This document shows positions 8,629-17,860 of a stretch of 64,000 nucleotides of DNA, one piece after another. Origin of the DNA: UBA7887 sp964408735 (GTDB taxonomy: Bacteria; Pseudomonadota; Alphaproteobacteria; UBA7887); the NCBI GenBank assembly GCA_964408735.1, contig CAYPAX010000010.1, forward strand, positions 1 through 64,000, read 5' to 3'. Position 1 is the first letter of the stretch; each line of letters starts with the position of its first letter. Position numbers and translations under genes: made by a program. The notes under the pieces were generated by a model. The model did no database searches. It was not told where the DNA came from and saw nothing but the letters and a program-made list of their open reading frames with translations.

Positions 8629-11034
8629 TTACAGCAGAGGGTCGTCGCCGGCGCCAAGCTCTGCGTCGGTGTAGTCGAGAAGTGGCTCCGCAGTACCAAA
8701 ATCGCCCCTAACCCAATGGTAGACGCCGAGCATACAGCGCGCTCCGATCTGTGCGGGCGCCGGCGCCATGCCATTCACTCTCGTCTCCGCGGCGGCAAGC
8801 GCCAGCGCGGCGCGCTCGTCCGCGTATCCCCCCTCTGCGAGGTACGCGAAACCGACGCCGGCATTGAGTGCGACCTCGGTTTCCACATCAATTTCCCTGT
8901 CAGCGCACTCCCTCAGCAGCGACAGGCCGCTCTCAAAATGGCCAATGGCTTCCGCGGTGTGAGCACTTGCGGAAGCGCGTTGCCCGGCCGCAAGCCAAAA
9001 CGGCAACGCGGACAATGGCTGAGTACCGTTTGTCAGGTGCTGAGCGATCAATTCCGGCTCTTGATCGGTGACCGAGGGGAAATGGTTTTGCATGACGGTA
9101 GCAATGGCGTCATGGATCTGTGTCCGGCGGCTCTTAAGCAGGCTCCCATAAGCCGCGTCCTGCACCAGCGCGTGCTTAAAGGCGTAGGCCTCTGCAGGTA
9201 CGCCGCTTAGCGCTTGAATCAGCTCGCTATCCATAAGCTGCCGCAGCGCATCCGTCAGCGCTGCCCCGTCCATGGGAGAAACTGCGGCAAGCAGATCGTG
9301 ACGGAACTCCCTCCCGATACACGCACCGATCTGCGCCACTTCCTTGACCGGAGCGAGGCGATCGAGGCGCGCCATCAGCGAATCCTGTAGCGTTGCCGGA
9401 ATGGATAGGCCCGAGAACGGGCCGGTCAGTTGCCAGGCATCCGCCGTTTCTTCCAGCATGCCGCTTTCCAGCACTGTCTTGGTCAATTCCTCGACGAACA
9501 GCGGTACGCCGTCGGTCTTGGCCAAAATCTCGGCTGTCACCTCGTCCGGCAGCGGCTTGCCGCCCGTGAGGTTGGCGATCATGCCGCTCACAGTATCACT
9601 ATGGAGGCGCGACAGGGTCAGCGCGCTCACGCGATCGGAGAGCTGCCACGGTGGCTCGAACTCGGGCCGGAAGGTGAACGCGGCAAGCATCTGCATTCCG
9701 GCAAGGTGCGAGACGATGCGCGTGGCGGTGTCGAGCGAGCTGGGATCGGCCCAATGCATGTCCTCGACGACGAAGAGCATCGGCACCTGCTTAGCTCCGG
9801 CGACCATGGAGTCGGACAATGCCTCGACCGTGCGCTCGCGCTGTTTCTGCGGGCTCAGCGCCAAAGCGGGATAGCGATCGCCCGTCGGTATCGATAGCGC
9901 GCCGGCAATAAGCGGCATCGTCTCCGGCAGCGCGATGCCGCGGGGACCCAGCAACGCATCCAGCTTGTCCAGCTTTTCCTCCGCGCCATCGCCGGCCTGG
10001 AATCCCGCCTCGCGAGCGAAGGCTTCCGAGATGGGGTGGAATGCGGTGTTGGTGTGGAACGGCGAGCACTGGTAGAGCATCGGCATGCCGCCTTCGGCCT
10101 CGGCGATGCGGCGCAGCTCCTGCACCAGCCGGCTCTTGCCGATGCCGGCCTCCCCGTTCAGCAGCACGAGCTGGCCGTTACCCTCCTTGGCCTCAGCCCA
10201 CGTCTCCGTGAGCATGGCAAGCTCTGTCTCGCGGCCGACCAGAGCGGCCACATGCTCGCCACGGGTGGCGGCAAAGCGTCCTTCGGCCACCGCCAGGCCC
10301 GTGGCGCGCCAGGCGCGCACCGGCTCGACAATGCCTTTCAACGCATGCTCGCCAAGGTCCTCCGCCTCGACCGTGCCGCCGGCCAGGCGGCGGGTGATAT
10401 CGGCCATCACGACCGCGCCGGCCCCGGCGAGGCCTTGCAGCCGCGCAGCCAGATTCGGCGTCTCGCCCACCGCCAGTTTGGGCACCGAGGCATCGCCCGC
10501 GCCTGTCTCGCCCACCACCACCTGCCCGGTCGCGATGCCGATGCGAACCTGGAGATCCATGGCATCGACGGCCTCGACGATATCGAGGCTCGCTCGCACG
10601 GCCCGTTCGGCATCGTCCTCATGCGCCTGGGGCCAGCCGAAATACGTCATCAGCCCGTCGCCGAGATACTGCGCCACATGCCCGCCATAACGCTCGATGA
10701 TGCCGCCAGCCGCCTTCTGGTAGTCCTGCATGAGCGCGCGCAGGTCTTCCGGGTCGAGCTTTTCCGATAGTGCCGTAGAGTCCACGAGATCGCAGAACAT
10801 CACCGTGATTTGCCGTCGCTCCGCCTCCTGCCGGGGTGCCTGTGCAGGTTCAGCGCTTGCGCGGATGGCCTTGAGGATCTTCTTACGGGGTCCAAGCGGA
10901 ATGCCCAGCTCTTTCAGCTCGGCGTCATCCAGCTCCGCCAACGCCTCCAGGTCGACCTGCTCCGCCTCGAACGCCTCGGCATATTCACCGAGCCCGAGAT
11001 CGTCCAGCCAGTTCCGAATGCCCCCCGCAACCAT
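8629..11034 (-). CDS. SAM-domain/class III cyclase/STAND ATPase regulator (ends at in-frame TAA)
   Basis: An 801-residue fragment. Residues 1-60 resemble a SAM domain (IRNWLDDLGLGEYAEAF). Residues 72-250 form a class III cyclase with metal-binding Asp82 (FCDLVDST) and Asp126 (LGDG). From about 265 comes a STAND/AAA ATPase with Walker A NGEAGIGKSR at 293-302 and VVEDMHWADPSS, then helical repeats. The family usually couples an ATP-driven sensor to cAMP or cGMP production in the cytoplasm. TAA at 8629-8631 interrupts an otherwise continuous frame that runs on to 7735, making the full protein about 1099 codons. A paralogue lies at 1-2970. The start ATG at 11034 leads straight into the SAM domain. 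Confidence 0.8.
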   Translation of the reverse strand: MVAGGIRNWLDDLGLGEYAEAFEAEQVDLEALAELDDAELKELGIPLGPRKKILKAIRASAEPAQAPRQEAERRQITVMFCDLVDSTALSEKLDPEDLRALMQDYQKAAGGIIERYGGHVAQYLGDGLMTYFGWPQAHEDDAERAVRASLDIVEAVDAMDLQVRIGIATGQVVVGETGAGDASVPKLAVGETPNLAARLQGLAGAGAVVMADITRRLAGGTVEAEDLGEHALKGIVEPVRAWRATGLAVAEGRFAATRGEHVAALVGRETELAMLTETWAEAKEGNGQLVLLNGEAGIGKSRLVQELRRIAEAEGGMPMLYQCSPFHTNTAFHPISEAFAREAGFQAGDGAEEKLDKLDALLGPRGIALPETMPLIAGALSIPTGDRYPALALSPQKQRERTVEALSDSMVAGAKQVPMLFVVEDMHWADPSSLDTATRIVSHLAGMQMLAAFTFRPEFEPPWQLSDRVSALTLSRLHSDTVSGMIANLTGGKPLPDEVTAEILAKTDGVPLFVEELTKTVLESGMLEETADAWQLTGPFSGLSIPATLQDSLMARLDRLAPVKEVAQIGACIGREFRHDLLAAVSPMDGAALTDALRQLMDSELIQALSGVPAEAYAFKHALVQDAAYGSLLKSRRTQIHDAIATVMQNHFPSVTDQEPELIAQHLTNGTQPLSALPFWLAAGQRASASAHTAEAIGHFESGLSLLRECADREIDVETEVALNAGVGFAYLAEGGYADERAALALAAAETRVNGMAPAPAQIGARCMLGVYHWVRGDFGTAEPLLDYTDAELGAGDDPLL

Positions 11035-11046
11035 GGGGACAGTATG

Positions 11047-12213
11047 CTACGTCTGATACTGCACCGCCACCTTTCCCACTTTCTCCCTTGCGATGATCAT
11101 CTTCATCACCTGGGCCGTGCCGTCGCCGATCTCCAAGCCGATGACGTCGCGCAGGCGTTGCTGGTGGGGCAGGTCCTTGGTGTAGCCGGAATGGCCGTGG
11201 GCGAGCAGGCAGTTGTGGATGACGTCGACCGCGGTCTTGGGCGCGAACCATTTGGTCATGGCCGCTTCCTTGGTGTGGGGCAAATCGCGGTCGCGCTTGT
11301 CGAGGGTCTCGTAACAGAGCAGGCGTGCGGCGTTGATCAGCGTCTCGCCTTCGGCCAGCGGGAAGCTGACGCCCTGGAAGCGGGCCAGCGGGCCGCCGAA
11401 GGCCTCGCGTTCCGTCACATAGGCCCACGTCTCGTCGAGGGAGGCCTGGGCCGCGGCGATGCATTGCAGGCCAATCAGTGCCCGGCTATAGTCGAAGCCG
11501 CGCATGACCTGGACGAAGCCCTTGCCTTCGTCGCCCAGCATCTGGTCGGCGGGAACCTTGACGTTGTCGAAGTAGACCGAGCCGCGGCTGATGATGGTCG
11601 TCCCGAGGTCGTCGAAACGGCTGGCGCTCACGCCCGGCTCGCCCGCCGGCACCACGAAGGCGGAGACGCCATGGGCGCCGTCCTCGGGCTTGCCGGTGCG
11701 CGCAAAGACGACGATGGCGCTCATCTGGTCGGAGAAGGTGATCGAGGTCTTCTCGCCGTTGAGCACGTAGCCGTTGCCCGATTTCTCCGCCCGCACGATG
11801 AGGTTGGCGGCGTCGGAGCCCCCGCGCGGCTCGGTCAGGCCGAGGGCGACGAGCTCCTCGCCGCTGGTGATCTTCGGCAGCCAGTGGGCGACGATGTCTT
11901 CGCTGGCATTGTTGCAGAGGACGCGGCCCATCAGCGAGGCCATGAGCTGGATGTAGGCGACGTTGAAGTCGCCATAGGCGATCTGCTCCAGGATGATGCC
12001 GGCGGTGACGCCATCGACGCCGAGGCCGCCCTGGGCTTCCGGCAGGTCGGCGCCGATCAGGCCGAGCGCGCCCATCTCGCGGATCAGGGCGGGGTCGATG
12101 CTGCCCTCGCCGCCCGCCTCGCGCGCCATGTAGTCCGGCGCCAGGCGCTCGCTGGCGAAACGGCGCGCCGCTTCCTGCAGCGCCGCCTGATCTTCGGTCA
12201 GTTGAAAACGCAT
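11047..12213 (-). CDS. Acyl-CoA dehydrogenase (AliB/cyclohexanecarboxyl-CoA type)
   Basis: A 388-residue FAD enzyme: N-terminal helices, the LTEPRGGSDAANL flavin loop, and a C-terminal helical domain. Near the end it reads EIGDGTAQVMKMIIAREK; most family members have YEGT here, with the glutamate as catalytic base. The Asp in GDGT is a variant I associate with alicyclic acyl-CoA dehydrogenases. The start MRFQL at 12213 lies 4 bp after the stop of the DapA-like gene, and an earlier in-frame ATG at 12240 would overlap that gene. Last gene of the ABC importer operon. It may oxidise a CoA thioester from the imported substrate. Confidence 0.83.
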   Translation of the reverse strand: MRFQLTEDQAALQEAARRFASERLAPDYMAREAGGEGSIDPALIREMGALGLIGADLPEAQGGLGVDGVTAGIILEQIAYGDFNVAYIQLMASLMGRVLCNNASEDIVAHWLPKITSGEELVALGLTEPRGGSDAANLIVRAEKSGNGYVLNGEKTSITFSDQMSAIVVFARTGKPEDGAHGVSAFVVPAGEPGVSASRFDDLGTTIISRGSVYFDNVKVPADQMLGDEGKGFVQVMRGFDYSRALIGLQCIAAAQASLDETWAYVTEREAFGGPLARFQGVSFPLAEGETLINAARLLCYETLDKRDRDLPHTKEAAMTKWFAPKTAVDVIHNCLLAHGHSGYTKDLPHQQRLRDVIGLEIGDGTAQVMKMIIAREKVGKVAVQYQT

Positions 12214-12217
12214 CGGG

Positions 12218-13135
12218 CTATTGCGCCGCGTGCGCGGCATGCGCGGTGTCGGCGCGGAGCAGGTCGAGGCCGGCCATGAGCTCGCGCACGGCGGCGTCCT
12301 GGTCGGGGCGGAGCGGCACGCCCGGCGGCCGTGGGGTGCCGCAGTCGAGCCCCATGCGATAGCCGATGGCGGCCTTCATGAGGCCGTGCATATTGCCGAT
12401 CTGGAAGAGGTCGGCGACGGCGATGCCTTTGTCCTGGGCGGCCAGTGCCGCGTCCATGTCGCCGGCCTGCCAGGCGCGCCACAGCTCGACCCAGAATTCC
12501 GGCGCGATGCCGGGCCAGCCGTCGACGCAGCCGCAGGCGCCCATGGACAGCGCCGGCAGCATCCATGGCGAGCGCCCGATGAAGCAGGCGAGGCCCATTT
12601 GCACGAAGCTGCGCACCTGTCCGAAATCGGGACCCGAATGCTTGAGGCCCGTGAGCTGGGGCACATTCTCCTGGATCTTCGCCATCAGCCTGGGCGTGAT
12701 CTCGCAATGGGTCATCATGGGCAGGTTGTAGGCGAAGAACGGCAGGTCGGCGGCCGCCGCGACCGTGCGGTAATGGTTGACCACGGACGTGTCGCCGTAG
12801 TGGTAGAAGAACGGCGGCACGCAGCAGATGGCATCGACGCCGGCCTTGGCCGCGGCTTCGGCCATGGCGGCGGAGCGCCGCGTGTTGGGCGAGCCGACAT
12901 GGTGGATGATCTTGGCGCGCCCGGCGGTTTGCTCGACAACGATCTGGGCGATGCGGATGTTCTCGTCGTCCTCGAGCAGCACGCTCTCGCCGCTGCCGCC
13001 GGCCACCCAGAAGCCGTCTATGCCGGCCTCGATGTTGAAATCGACGACCTGGCGCAGGGCATCTTCGTTGAGGGCATGGTCGGGCGTCATGGGCGTGATC
13101 AACGCCGTATAGATGCCTTCGAACTTCGTGGTCAT
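12218..13135 (-). CDS. DapA/NanA-family aldolase (dihydrodipicolinate synthase family)
   Basis: A 305-residue TIM-barrel class I aldolase. Schiff-base Lys165 is in TGLKHSG, the conserved Tyr136 is in FAYNLP, and the carboxylate-binding GGSGE is at 46-50 (GGTGE/GSTGE in typical members). The family includes DHDPS, N-acetylneuraminate lyase and keto-deoxy sugar-acid aldolases. Its place after a sugar-type ABC importer and before an acyl-CoA dehydrogenase favours a catabolic aldolase or dehydratase over lysine synthesis. It lies 10 bp downstream of the ATPase gene stop. Confidence 0.83.
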   Translation of the reverse strand: MTTKFEGIYTALITPMTPDHALNEDALRQVVDFNIEAGIDGFWVAGGSGESVLLEDDENIRIAQIVVEQTAGRAKIIHHVGSPNTRRSAAMAEAAAKAGVDAICCVPPFFYHYGDTSVVNHYRTVAAAADLPFFAYNLPMMTHCEITPRLMAKIQENVPQLTGLKHSGPDFGQVRSFVQMGLACFIGRSPWMLPALSMGACGCVDGWPGIAPEFWVELWRAWQAGDMDAALAAQDKGIAVADLFQIGNMHGLMKAAIGYRMGLDCGTPRPPGVPLRPDQDAAVRELMAGLDLLRADTAHAAHAAQ

Positions 13136-13145
13136 TGGCTGCTCC

Positions 13146-14243
13146 TTACACGACGAGGTCGGTCTCGGGATCGATGAGGTGGACGCGGCGCGCGTCGATG
13201 GTCAGCGGCAGGGCCTCGCCGGCCCGGGGATTGGCTTCCGGCGCGACGCGGGCGCAGACCTCGGCGCCGTCGACCGTGAAGTAGACCATGGTCTCCATGC
13301 CGAGGGGCTCGACCACATCGGGCGTGACGCTGAAGCCGGTACCCGCTTCGCCGTCGCCGGCGCGCGGCTCGCGCAGGTTCTCGGGGCGCACGCCGAGCAA
13401 CATCTGCTTGCCGGCGTATGGCTCGTAGCGGGCTGCGCGATCATGAGGTATGGTCAAGGTTACGGTACCGTCGATGCGGGCCATCAGACCGGCGCCGGCA
13501 GCATCCACGGTGCAGGGCAGGAAGTTCATAGCCGGCGAACCAATAAAGCCCGCGACGAAGCGCGTGCGCGGTGAATCGTAAAGCTCGCCGGGGCTGCCGA
13601 CCTGCTCGATGATGCCGCCGTTCATCACCACGACGCGGTCAGCGAGCGTCATCGCCTCGACCTGGTCGTGGGTGACATAGACGGTCGTGGTCTGCACCCG
13701 CTGATGGATCTTCTTGATCTCGATACGCATCTGCCCGCGCAGCTTGGCGTCGAGATTGCTCAAGGGCTCGTCGAACAGGAAGACCTGCGGGTTGCGCACG
13801 ATGGCGCGGCCCATGGCGACGCGCTGGCGCTGGCCGCCCGAAAGCTGCCGCGGCCGTCTGCTCAGAAGCTCGGAAATGCCCAGGATCTCCGCCGCATCCG
13901 TCACGCGGCTATCGATCTCCGACTTGGCGAACTTGCGCAGGCGCAGGCCGAACGACATGTTCTCGTGCACCGTCATATGGGGATAGAGCGCATAGTTCTG
14001 GAACACCATGGCGATATCGCGGTCCTTGGGCGGTACGTCGTTGACCAGCCTGCCGCCGATATGGACATCGCCGCGGGTGATATCCTCGAGCCCGGCGATC
14101 ATGCGCAGGGTGGTGCTCTTGCCGCAGCCGGACGGGCCCACCAGCACCACGAACTCCTTGTCCGCGATCTCCAGGTCGATGCCGCTCACGGCCTCGGTGC
14201 GGTCGAATATCTTCCAGAGATTCTTGAGGCTTACATCCGCCAT
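13146..14243 (-). CDS. ABC transporter ATP-binding protein (MalK/UgpC-like)
   Basis: A 365-residue ATPase. Walker A GPSGCGKST is at 36-44, the signature LSGGQRQRV at about 134-142, Walker B VFLFDEP at about 154-160, and a C-terminal TOBE domain follows from about residue 240. This is the CUT1 arrangement, with the protein bound to two permeases at the inner membrane. It starts 3 bp after the upstream permease stop (14247). The TOBE region suggests binding of a regulatory partner or substrate, but nothing specific can be read. Confidence 0.9.
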   Translation of the reverse strand: MADVSLKNLWKIFDRTEAVSGIDLEIADKEFVVLVGPSGCGKSTTLRMIAGLEDITRGDVHIGGRLVNDVPPKDRDIAMVFQNYALYPHMTVHENMSFGLRLRKFAKSEIDSRVTDAAEILGISELLSRRPRQLSGGQRQRVAMGRAIVRNPQVFLFDEPLSNLDAKLRGQMRIEIKKIHQRVQTTTVYVTHDQVEAMTLADRVVVMNGGIIEQVGSPGELYDSPRTRFVAGFIGSPAMNFLPCTVDAAGAGLMARIDGTVTLTIPHDRAARYEPYAGKQMLLGVRPENLREPRAGDGEAGTGFSVTPDVVEPLGMETMVYFTVDGAEVCARVAPEANPRAGEALPLTIDARRVHLIDPETDLVV

Positions 14244-14246
14244 GCC

Positions 14247-15122
14247 TTACCCCTTGGTGGCCCCGGAGGTGAGTCCGGCAATGTAATAGTCCATCAGGAA
14301 CGCATAGATGATCACGGGCGGCGCCGCGGCCAGAAGGGCGCCGGCCATCAGCCCGCCCCAATGGAACACGTCGCCCTTGATCAGGGTCGTCACTGTGCCG
14401 ACGGTGAGCACCATCTGATCGTCCGAGTAGATATAGGCCAGCGGATAGATGAACGAGGCCCAGGAGACTGTGAAGGCGAATATCATCGCCGCGATGATGC
14501 CGGGCAGCGCCACGGGGATGAACACCTTGGTCAGCATCTGCAAGTGGTTGGCGCCGTCGATCAGCGCCGCCTCGTCGAGCTCGCGCGGGATGGACGAGAA
14601 ATAGCCGATCATGATCCAGGTACAGAACGGCACCGTGATGGTGGGATAGACCAGCACCAGCACCCAGTAGGAATCCAGCAGCCCGAGCCAACCGACGATC
14701 TTGAAGAGCGGGATGAAGAGCAGCGTATCGGGCACCAGATAGGTCAGGAAGACGCCCGTCGCCAGGAACCCTGCGCCCCAGAACTTGAGCCTGGACAGCG
14801 CATAGGCCGCCAGCACGCTGATCACCATGGTGAGGCTGACCACGCACAGCGTGACGATGGCGGTGTTGAGGAAATAGCGCGGAAACGCCGTCTCTGAGAG
14901 CAGCGAGACGTAATGGCTGATCGTCATGCCCTTCTCGATGATCCACGGATTGGTCGACAGCGCGGCGATCTCTGCGTTGGTCTTCAACGAGGTGATCAGC
15001 ATGTAGTAGGGCGGGAAGAGGAAGAAGATGACGAAGACGATCAGCGAGGCATAAGCGGCATAGAGCGCCCAGCGGCGGTTGCGCCGGTTCGACCTGGATG
15101 CGTTGGCGGCGGCGCTGGCCAT
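14247..15122 (-). CDS. ABC transporter permease, MalG-like
   Basis: A 291-residue, six-helix inner membrane protein with the EAA loop ELDEAALIDGANHLQML, where it docks on the ATPase. The start ATG at 15120-15122 overlaps the preceding permease stop as TGATG. A longer open frame extends upstream in this phase but overlaps the other permease and has no membrane character, so 15122 is the start. Part of the minus-strand importer operon 17405-11047. Confidence 0.88.
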   Translation of the reverse strand: MASAAANASRSNRRNRRWALYAAYASLIVFVIFFLFPPYYMLITSLKTNAEIAALSTNPWIIEKGMTISHYVSLLSETAFPRYFLNTAIVTLCVVSLTMVISVLAAYALSRLKFWGAGFLATGVFLTYLVPDTLLFIPLFKIVGWLGLLDSYWVLVLVYPTITVPFCTWIMIGYFSSIPRELDEAALIDGANHLQMLTKVFIPVALPGIIAAMIFAFTVSWASFIYPLAYIYSDDQMVLTVGTVTTLIKGDVFHWGGLMAGALLAAAPPVIIYAFLMDYYIAGLTSGATKG

Positions 15123-16051
15123 CAGATCTCCATCGCCCGCTTGCGCACATTGTGCAGGATGATGAAAGCGAGCACGGCGAGGACCGGGAACATGAACAGC
15201 GAGACCGAGGCGCCGAGCGGGATGTCGCCGGATTCGATACCGACCCGGAAGGCATAGGTCGCGAACAAGTGGGTAGAATCGCTGGGGCCGCCGCGCGTCA
15301 GCACCCGCACGATATCGAAATTCGCCAGGGTCACGATGATCGAGAACAGCACCGTGATGGCGATGATATTGCGCATCATCGGCAGGGTGATGTGGACCAG
15401 CTTCTGCCAGGCATTGGCGCCGTCGATGGCGGCCGCCTCGTAGAGGTCTTCCGGGATCGACTTGAGCGCCGCCAGATACATGATCAGGAAGAACGGCGCG
15501 CCGAACCAGACATTGACCAGGATCACCGAGAAGCGCGCCCAGAAGCGGTCGCTGAGCCAGGGAATCGCCGGCATGGCGAATTCCTGCAGCAGCCAGTTGA
15601 TGGAACTGTAGGTGGGCTCGAACAGCCACCACCAGCCGAGCGTGCCCAGCGCCGGCGGAATCACCCAGGGGATCAACAGCATGCCGCGCCATTTGCGCTG
15701 GCCCTTGGCCGGCAACACGTTGACCGCATGGGCCGCGATAAGCCCGATCAGCGCCTTGAAGAACACCGCGATCAGGGCAAAGGTGATCGACTGCTGGACC
15801 ACCATCCAGAAAGTGTCGCGCTTGAACAGGAAGAGGAAGTTGTCGAAGCCGACGAACTTGGTCTCGGCCTTGTTCAGGGTGGCGAGGAACATGGAATAGG
15901 CGGCGGGATAGGCGACCAGGCCGATGATCACCGCCAGCAGCGGCGCACACATCAGCACGCCGACGGTCGACTTCTTCTTGAGAAATCGCTTCAGGCCGCC
16001 GCCCTGTGGCGATACCGTGGCCTTCGCTTCCGCTGTCGTGAGCGTGGCCAT
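15122..16051 (-). CDS. ABC transporter permease, MalF-like
   Basis: A 309-residue inner membrane protein with about six helices and the EAA loop EDLYEAAAIDGANAWQKL. MATLTTAEA at 16051 is chosen as the start because it follows the solute-binding protein stop by 1 bp; the longer frame to 16132 would overlap that gene by 80 bp. A short basic cytoplasmic N-terminus precedes the first helix (TVGVLMCAPLLAVIIGLV). It pairs with the MalG-like permease. Confidence 0.88.
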   Translation of the reverse strand: MATLTTAEAKATVSPQGGGLKRFLKKKSTVGVLMCAPLLAVIIGLVAYPAAYSMFLATLNKAETKFVGFDNFLFLFKRDTFWMVVQQSITFALIAVFFKALIGLIAAHAVNVLPAKGQRKWRGMLLIPWVIPPALGTLGWWWLFEPTYSSINWLLQEFAMPAIPWLSDRFWARFSVILVNVWFGAPFFLIMYLAALKSIPEDLYEAAAIDGANAWQKLVHITLPMMRNIIAITVLFSIIVTLANFDIVRVLTRGGPSDSTHLFATYAFRVGIESGDIPLGASVSLFMFPVLAVLAFIILHNVRKRAMEI

Positions 16052-16052
16052 A

Positions 16053-17405
16053 TCAGCCGCGCTGATAGCCTTCCAGCTCGTTCTCGGCCCAGGAGATGGC
16101 GTCGTCGAAGCTATCACCGGCTTGCGTGACACGCGCCACGAGATTTGGGAACAGGCCTTGCGTGGTGATCTGCGAGGCCATGGACGGCGGCGCCGGCAGG
16201 CCCGGCACCATCTGGATCTCGTCGCCGAGGATGGGATAGTTGTGCAGCACCCCGTCCGGCGGCGTCGCGTCGTCCCAGACCGTGTTGGTGGTGTGCCATT
16301 TGGGATAGAGCGGCAGGTCGAAGCCCTGGGATGCCTTGAGCATCTGCGTGACCACCTGGGCGCTGTTCATATGCAGCAGCAAATCCTTGGCGGCCGTGAT
16401 GTTCTCGGAGAAGTTCCAGGCACCCCAGAAGAACGGTGCGGTGGGGCGGAAGCGGCCCATCGGGCCCTTCGGCGTGTCGTGATACCAGATCTGCGCGGCG
16501 ACGTCCGGGTTGTCGCGCTTGGCCACGGCCCAGGCGCTCGGCGGATTGAAGATGCACGAGCCGGTGCCCGAGATCAGCCAGCGATTGTTGCCCGCATCGT
16601 CCCAGGCATAGACGCCTTCCGGCATGTTGGGCACAAGGCGCGCCAGATACTCCAGCGCGGCGCGCGTCTCGTCGGAATCGACGCGGATCTCGCCGTCCTC
16701 GTCGATCATCACCGCGCCGAAGCCGGTGAAAATCATGGCCAGCCACTGCGTCGCATCGGGAGTGACGGCGATTGGCGCGCCGAAGGCGTGGCCCGCCGCA
16801 TGGAGCTTGCCGGCGGCATCGAGGAAGGCGTCATAGGTCCAACTGTCGACCAGGGCCGCATCGCGCTGGCCGTTGGCCGGGAACATGGCTTGCAGGTCGA
16901 TGCCCGCATGTTGGGCGAACAGATCGATGCGCGAGGCCTGGGCGTAGGTGAGCGACCCGGTAGGGGCGGGGACCGCGCGCCAGACGCCATCGAAGTGCGT
17001 CAGATCCTTGACCACGCTCGCCGGCTCGCCGTTCTGCGAGATGGCTTCCGCCATGACGTCGTCCATCGGCTCCAGGCTGTTGGCAAACATTGAGGCCAGC
17101 CATAGCGGCACCGAATAGACATCGTGCCCGGTCTCGGCGCGGGTCTCGGCCTGGGCGGTGAGCAGCAGCTTGTTGCCGATCGAGGTGATGAAATCGACCC
17201 GCACCTCGACATTGTTGGCAGCCCCCCAATCGGTGCAGATGCCCTCCAGCACCGCGTTGGCCCCTGGCACCCAATGGTCCCAGACACCGAGCGACAGGGT
17301 GCCGGCGGAATGGCCCGCCTTGATGTAGGGCGCACCGGCGACTAGGCCGGCTGCGGCTGCGCTGGTCTTCAGAAAACGACGGCGCGTGACGCGGGAACGC
17401 TGCAT
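16053..17405 (-). CDS. ABC transporter solute-binding protein (CUT1-like, Tat-exported)
   Basis: A 450-residue periplasmic binding protein of the carbohydrate (CUT1) class. The N-terminus carries a twin-arginine signal (TRRRFLKTSAAAAG) followed by a hydrophobic stretch and an alanine-rich cleavage region around residue 34. The mature protein has the usual two-lobe pattern with tryptophan-rich ligand segments (GVWDHWVPGANAV). First gene of the importer operon. Tat export suggests that it folds before secretion. The ligand is unknown; the DapA-like and acyl-CoA dehydrogenase partners hint at a sugar acid or a cyclic acid. Confidence 0.87.
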   Translation of the reverse strand: MQRSRVTRRRFLKTSAAAAGLVAGAPYIKAGHSAGTLSLGVWDHWVPGANAVLEGICTDWGAANNVEVRVDFITSIGNKLLLTAQAETRAETGHDVYSVPLWLASMFANSLEPMDDVMAEAISQNGEPASVVKDLTHFDGVWRAVPAPTGSLTYAQASRIDLFAQHAGIDLQAMFPANGQRDAALVDSWTYDAFLDAAGKLHAAGHAFGAPIAVTPDATQWLAMIFTGFGAVMIDEDGEIRVDSDETRAALEYLARLVPNMPEGVYAWDDAGNNRWLISGTGSCIFNPPSAWAVAKRDNPDVAAQIWYHDTPKGPMGRFRPTAPFFWGAWNFSENITAAKDLLLHMNSAQVVTQMLKASQGFDLPLYPKWHTTNTVWDDATPPDGVLHNYPILGDEIQMVPGLPAPPSMASQITTQGLFPNLVARVTQAGDSFDDAISWAENELEGYQRG

Positions 17406-17688
17406 GACCCATCCTCCCTAGGCGCGCAGGGTTTTATGCGCGACGGATCATCATAACCCAGATCGTCGTCGGCGAAACGGCTATATTCCACCACCCTTCG
17501 CTGACCATTCGCAATCGTGCTCGGAACGAATTCCCAGATTTTGGTCGGCTCGGCCGCCGGGTCGCAGGTAGGCGGGTAGGCGGGTAAAGGCGCGCAGCGC
17601 GTGCTTTAGCGCGGGGTGTTTGCGGGATTTTTTTGCAGGACCCACAAGCTTCCGTCTCTCTGGACCGACGGCCGGCGAAAGGCATACA

Positions 17689-17708
17689 ATCGACCCGAAC
17701 GGGTCGAT
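17689..17708. promoter_or_regulatory. Perfect 20-bp palindrome, candidate operator
   Basis: ATCGACCCG and its exact inverse CGGGTCGAT are separated by AA. It lies about 285 bp upstream of the starts on both sides, so it could serve either operon. Length and symmetry suit a dimeric repressor (TetR-, LacI- or GntR-like). It could also form a short hairpin, but no T-run follows. Confidence 0.4.
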
Positions 17709-17846
17709 CAAATCGGCCTGTCGCGGCTGCCGCTTCGGCCGCAACGCGGCGGTTCGCCATGTGATTGGGGGTCGGCTTGACGACGGTCGGGCCTGCGGTC
17801 ATCCGCCCTCCCTCTTGGCAGGTGGCGCCCAGCATCTTTGTAATGC

Positions 17847-17860
17847 TTGATATAAGTTAA
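17847..17860 (+). promoter_or_regulatory. Weak FNR/CRP-like half-site motif
   Basis: TTGAT-ATAA-GTTAA resembles the TTGAT-N4-ATCAA consensus of FNR-type regulators: five of five matches on the left, three of five on the right. It lies about 120 bp upstream of the NapC-like start, in an AT-rich patch. Oxygen control would suit an alternative respiratory operon, but the match is imperfect. Confidence 0.25.

Noticed and set aside
856..8631. Stop-codon reassignment as an explanation for the interrupted cyclase genes
   Set aside because: The two interruptions use different codons (TAG and TAA), and all three stops end other genes normally in this window.
10810..12279. 489-codon plus-strand open frame across the acyl-CoA dehydrogenase
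   Set aside because: It is a shadow of the minus-strand cyclase and dehydrogenase genes.
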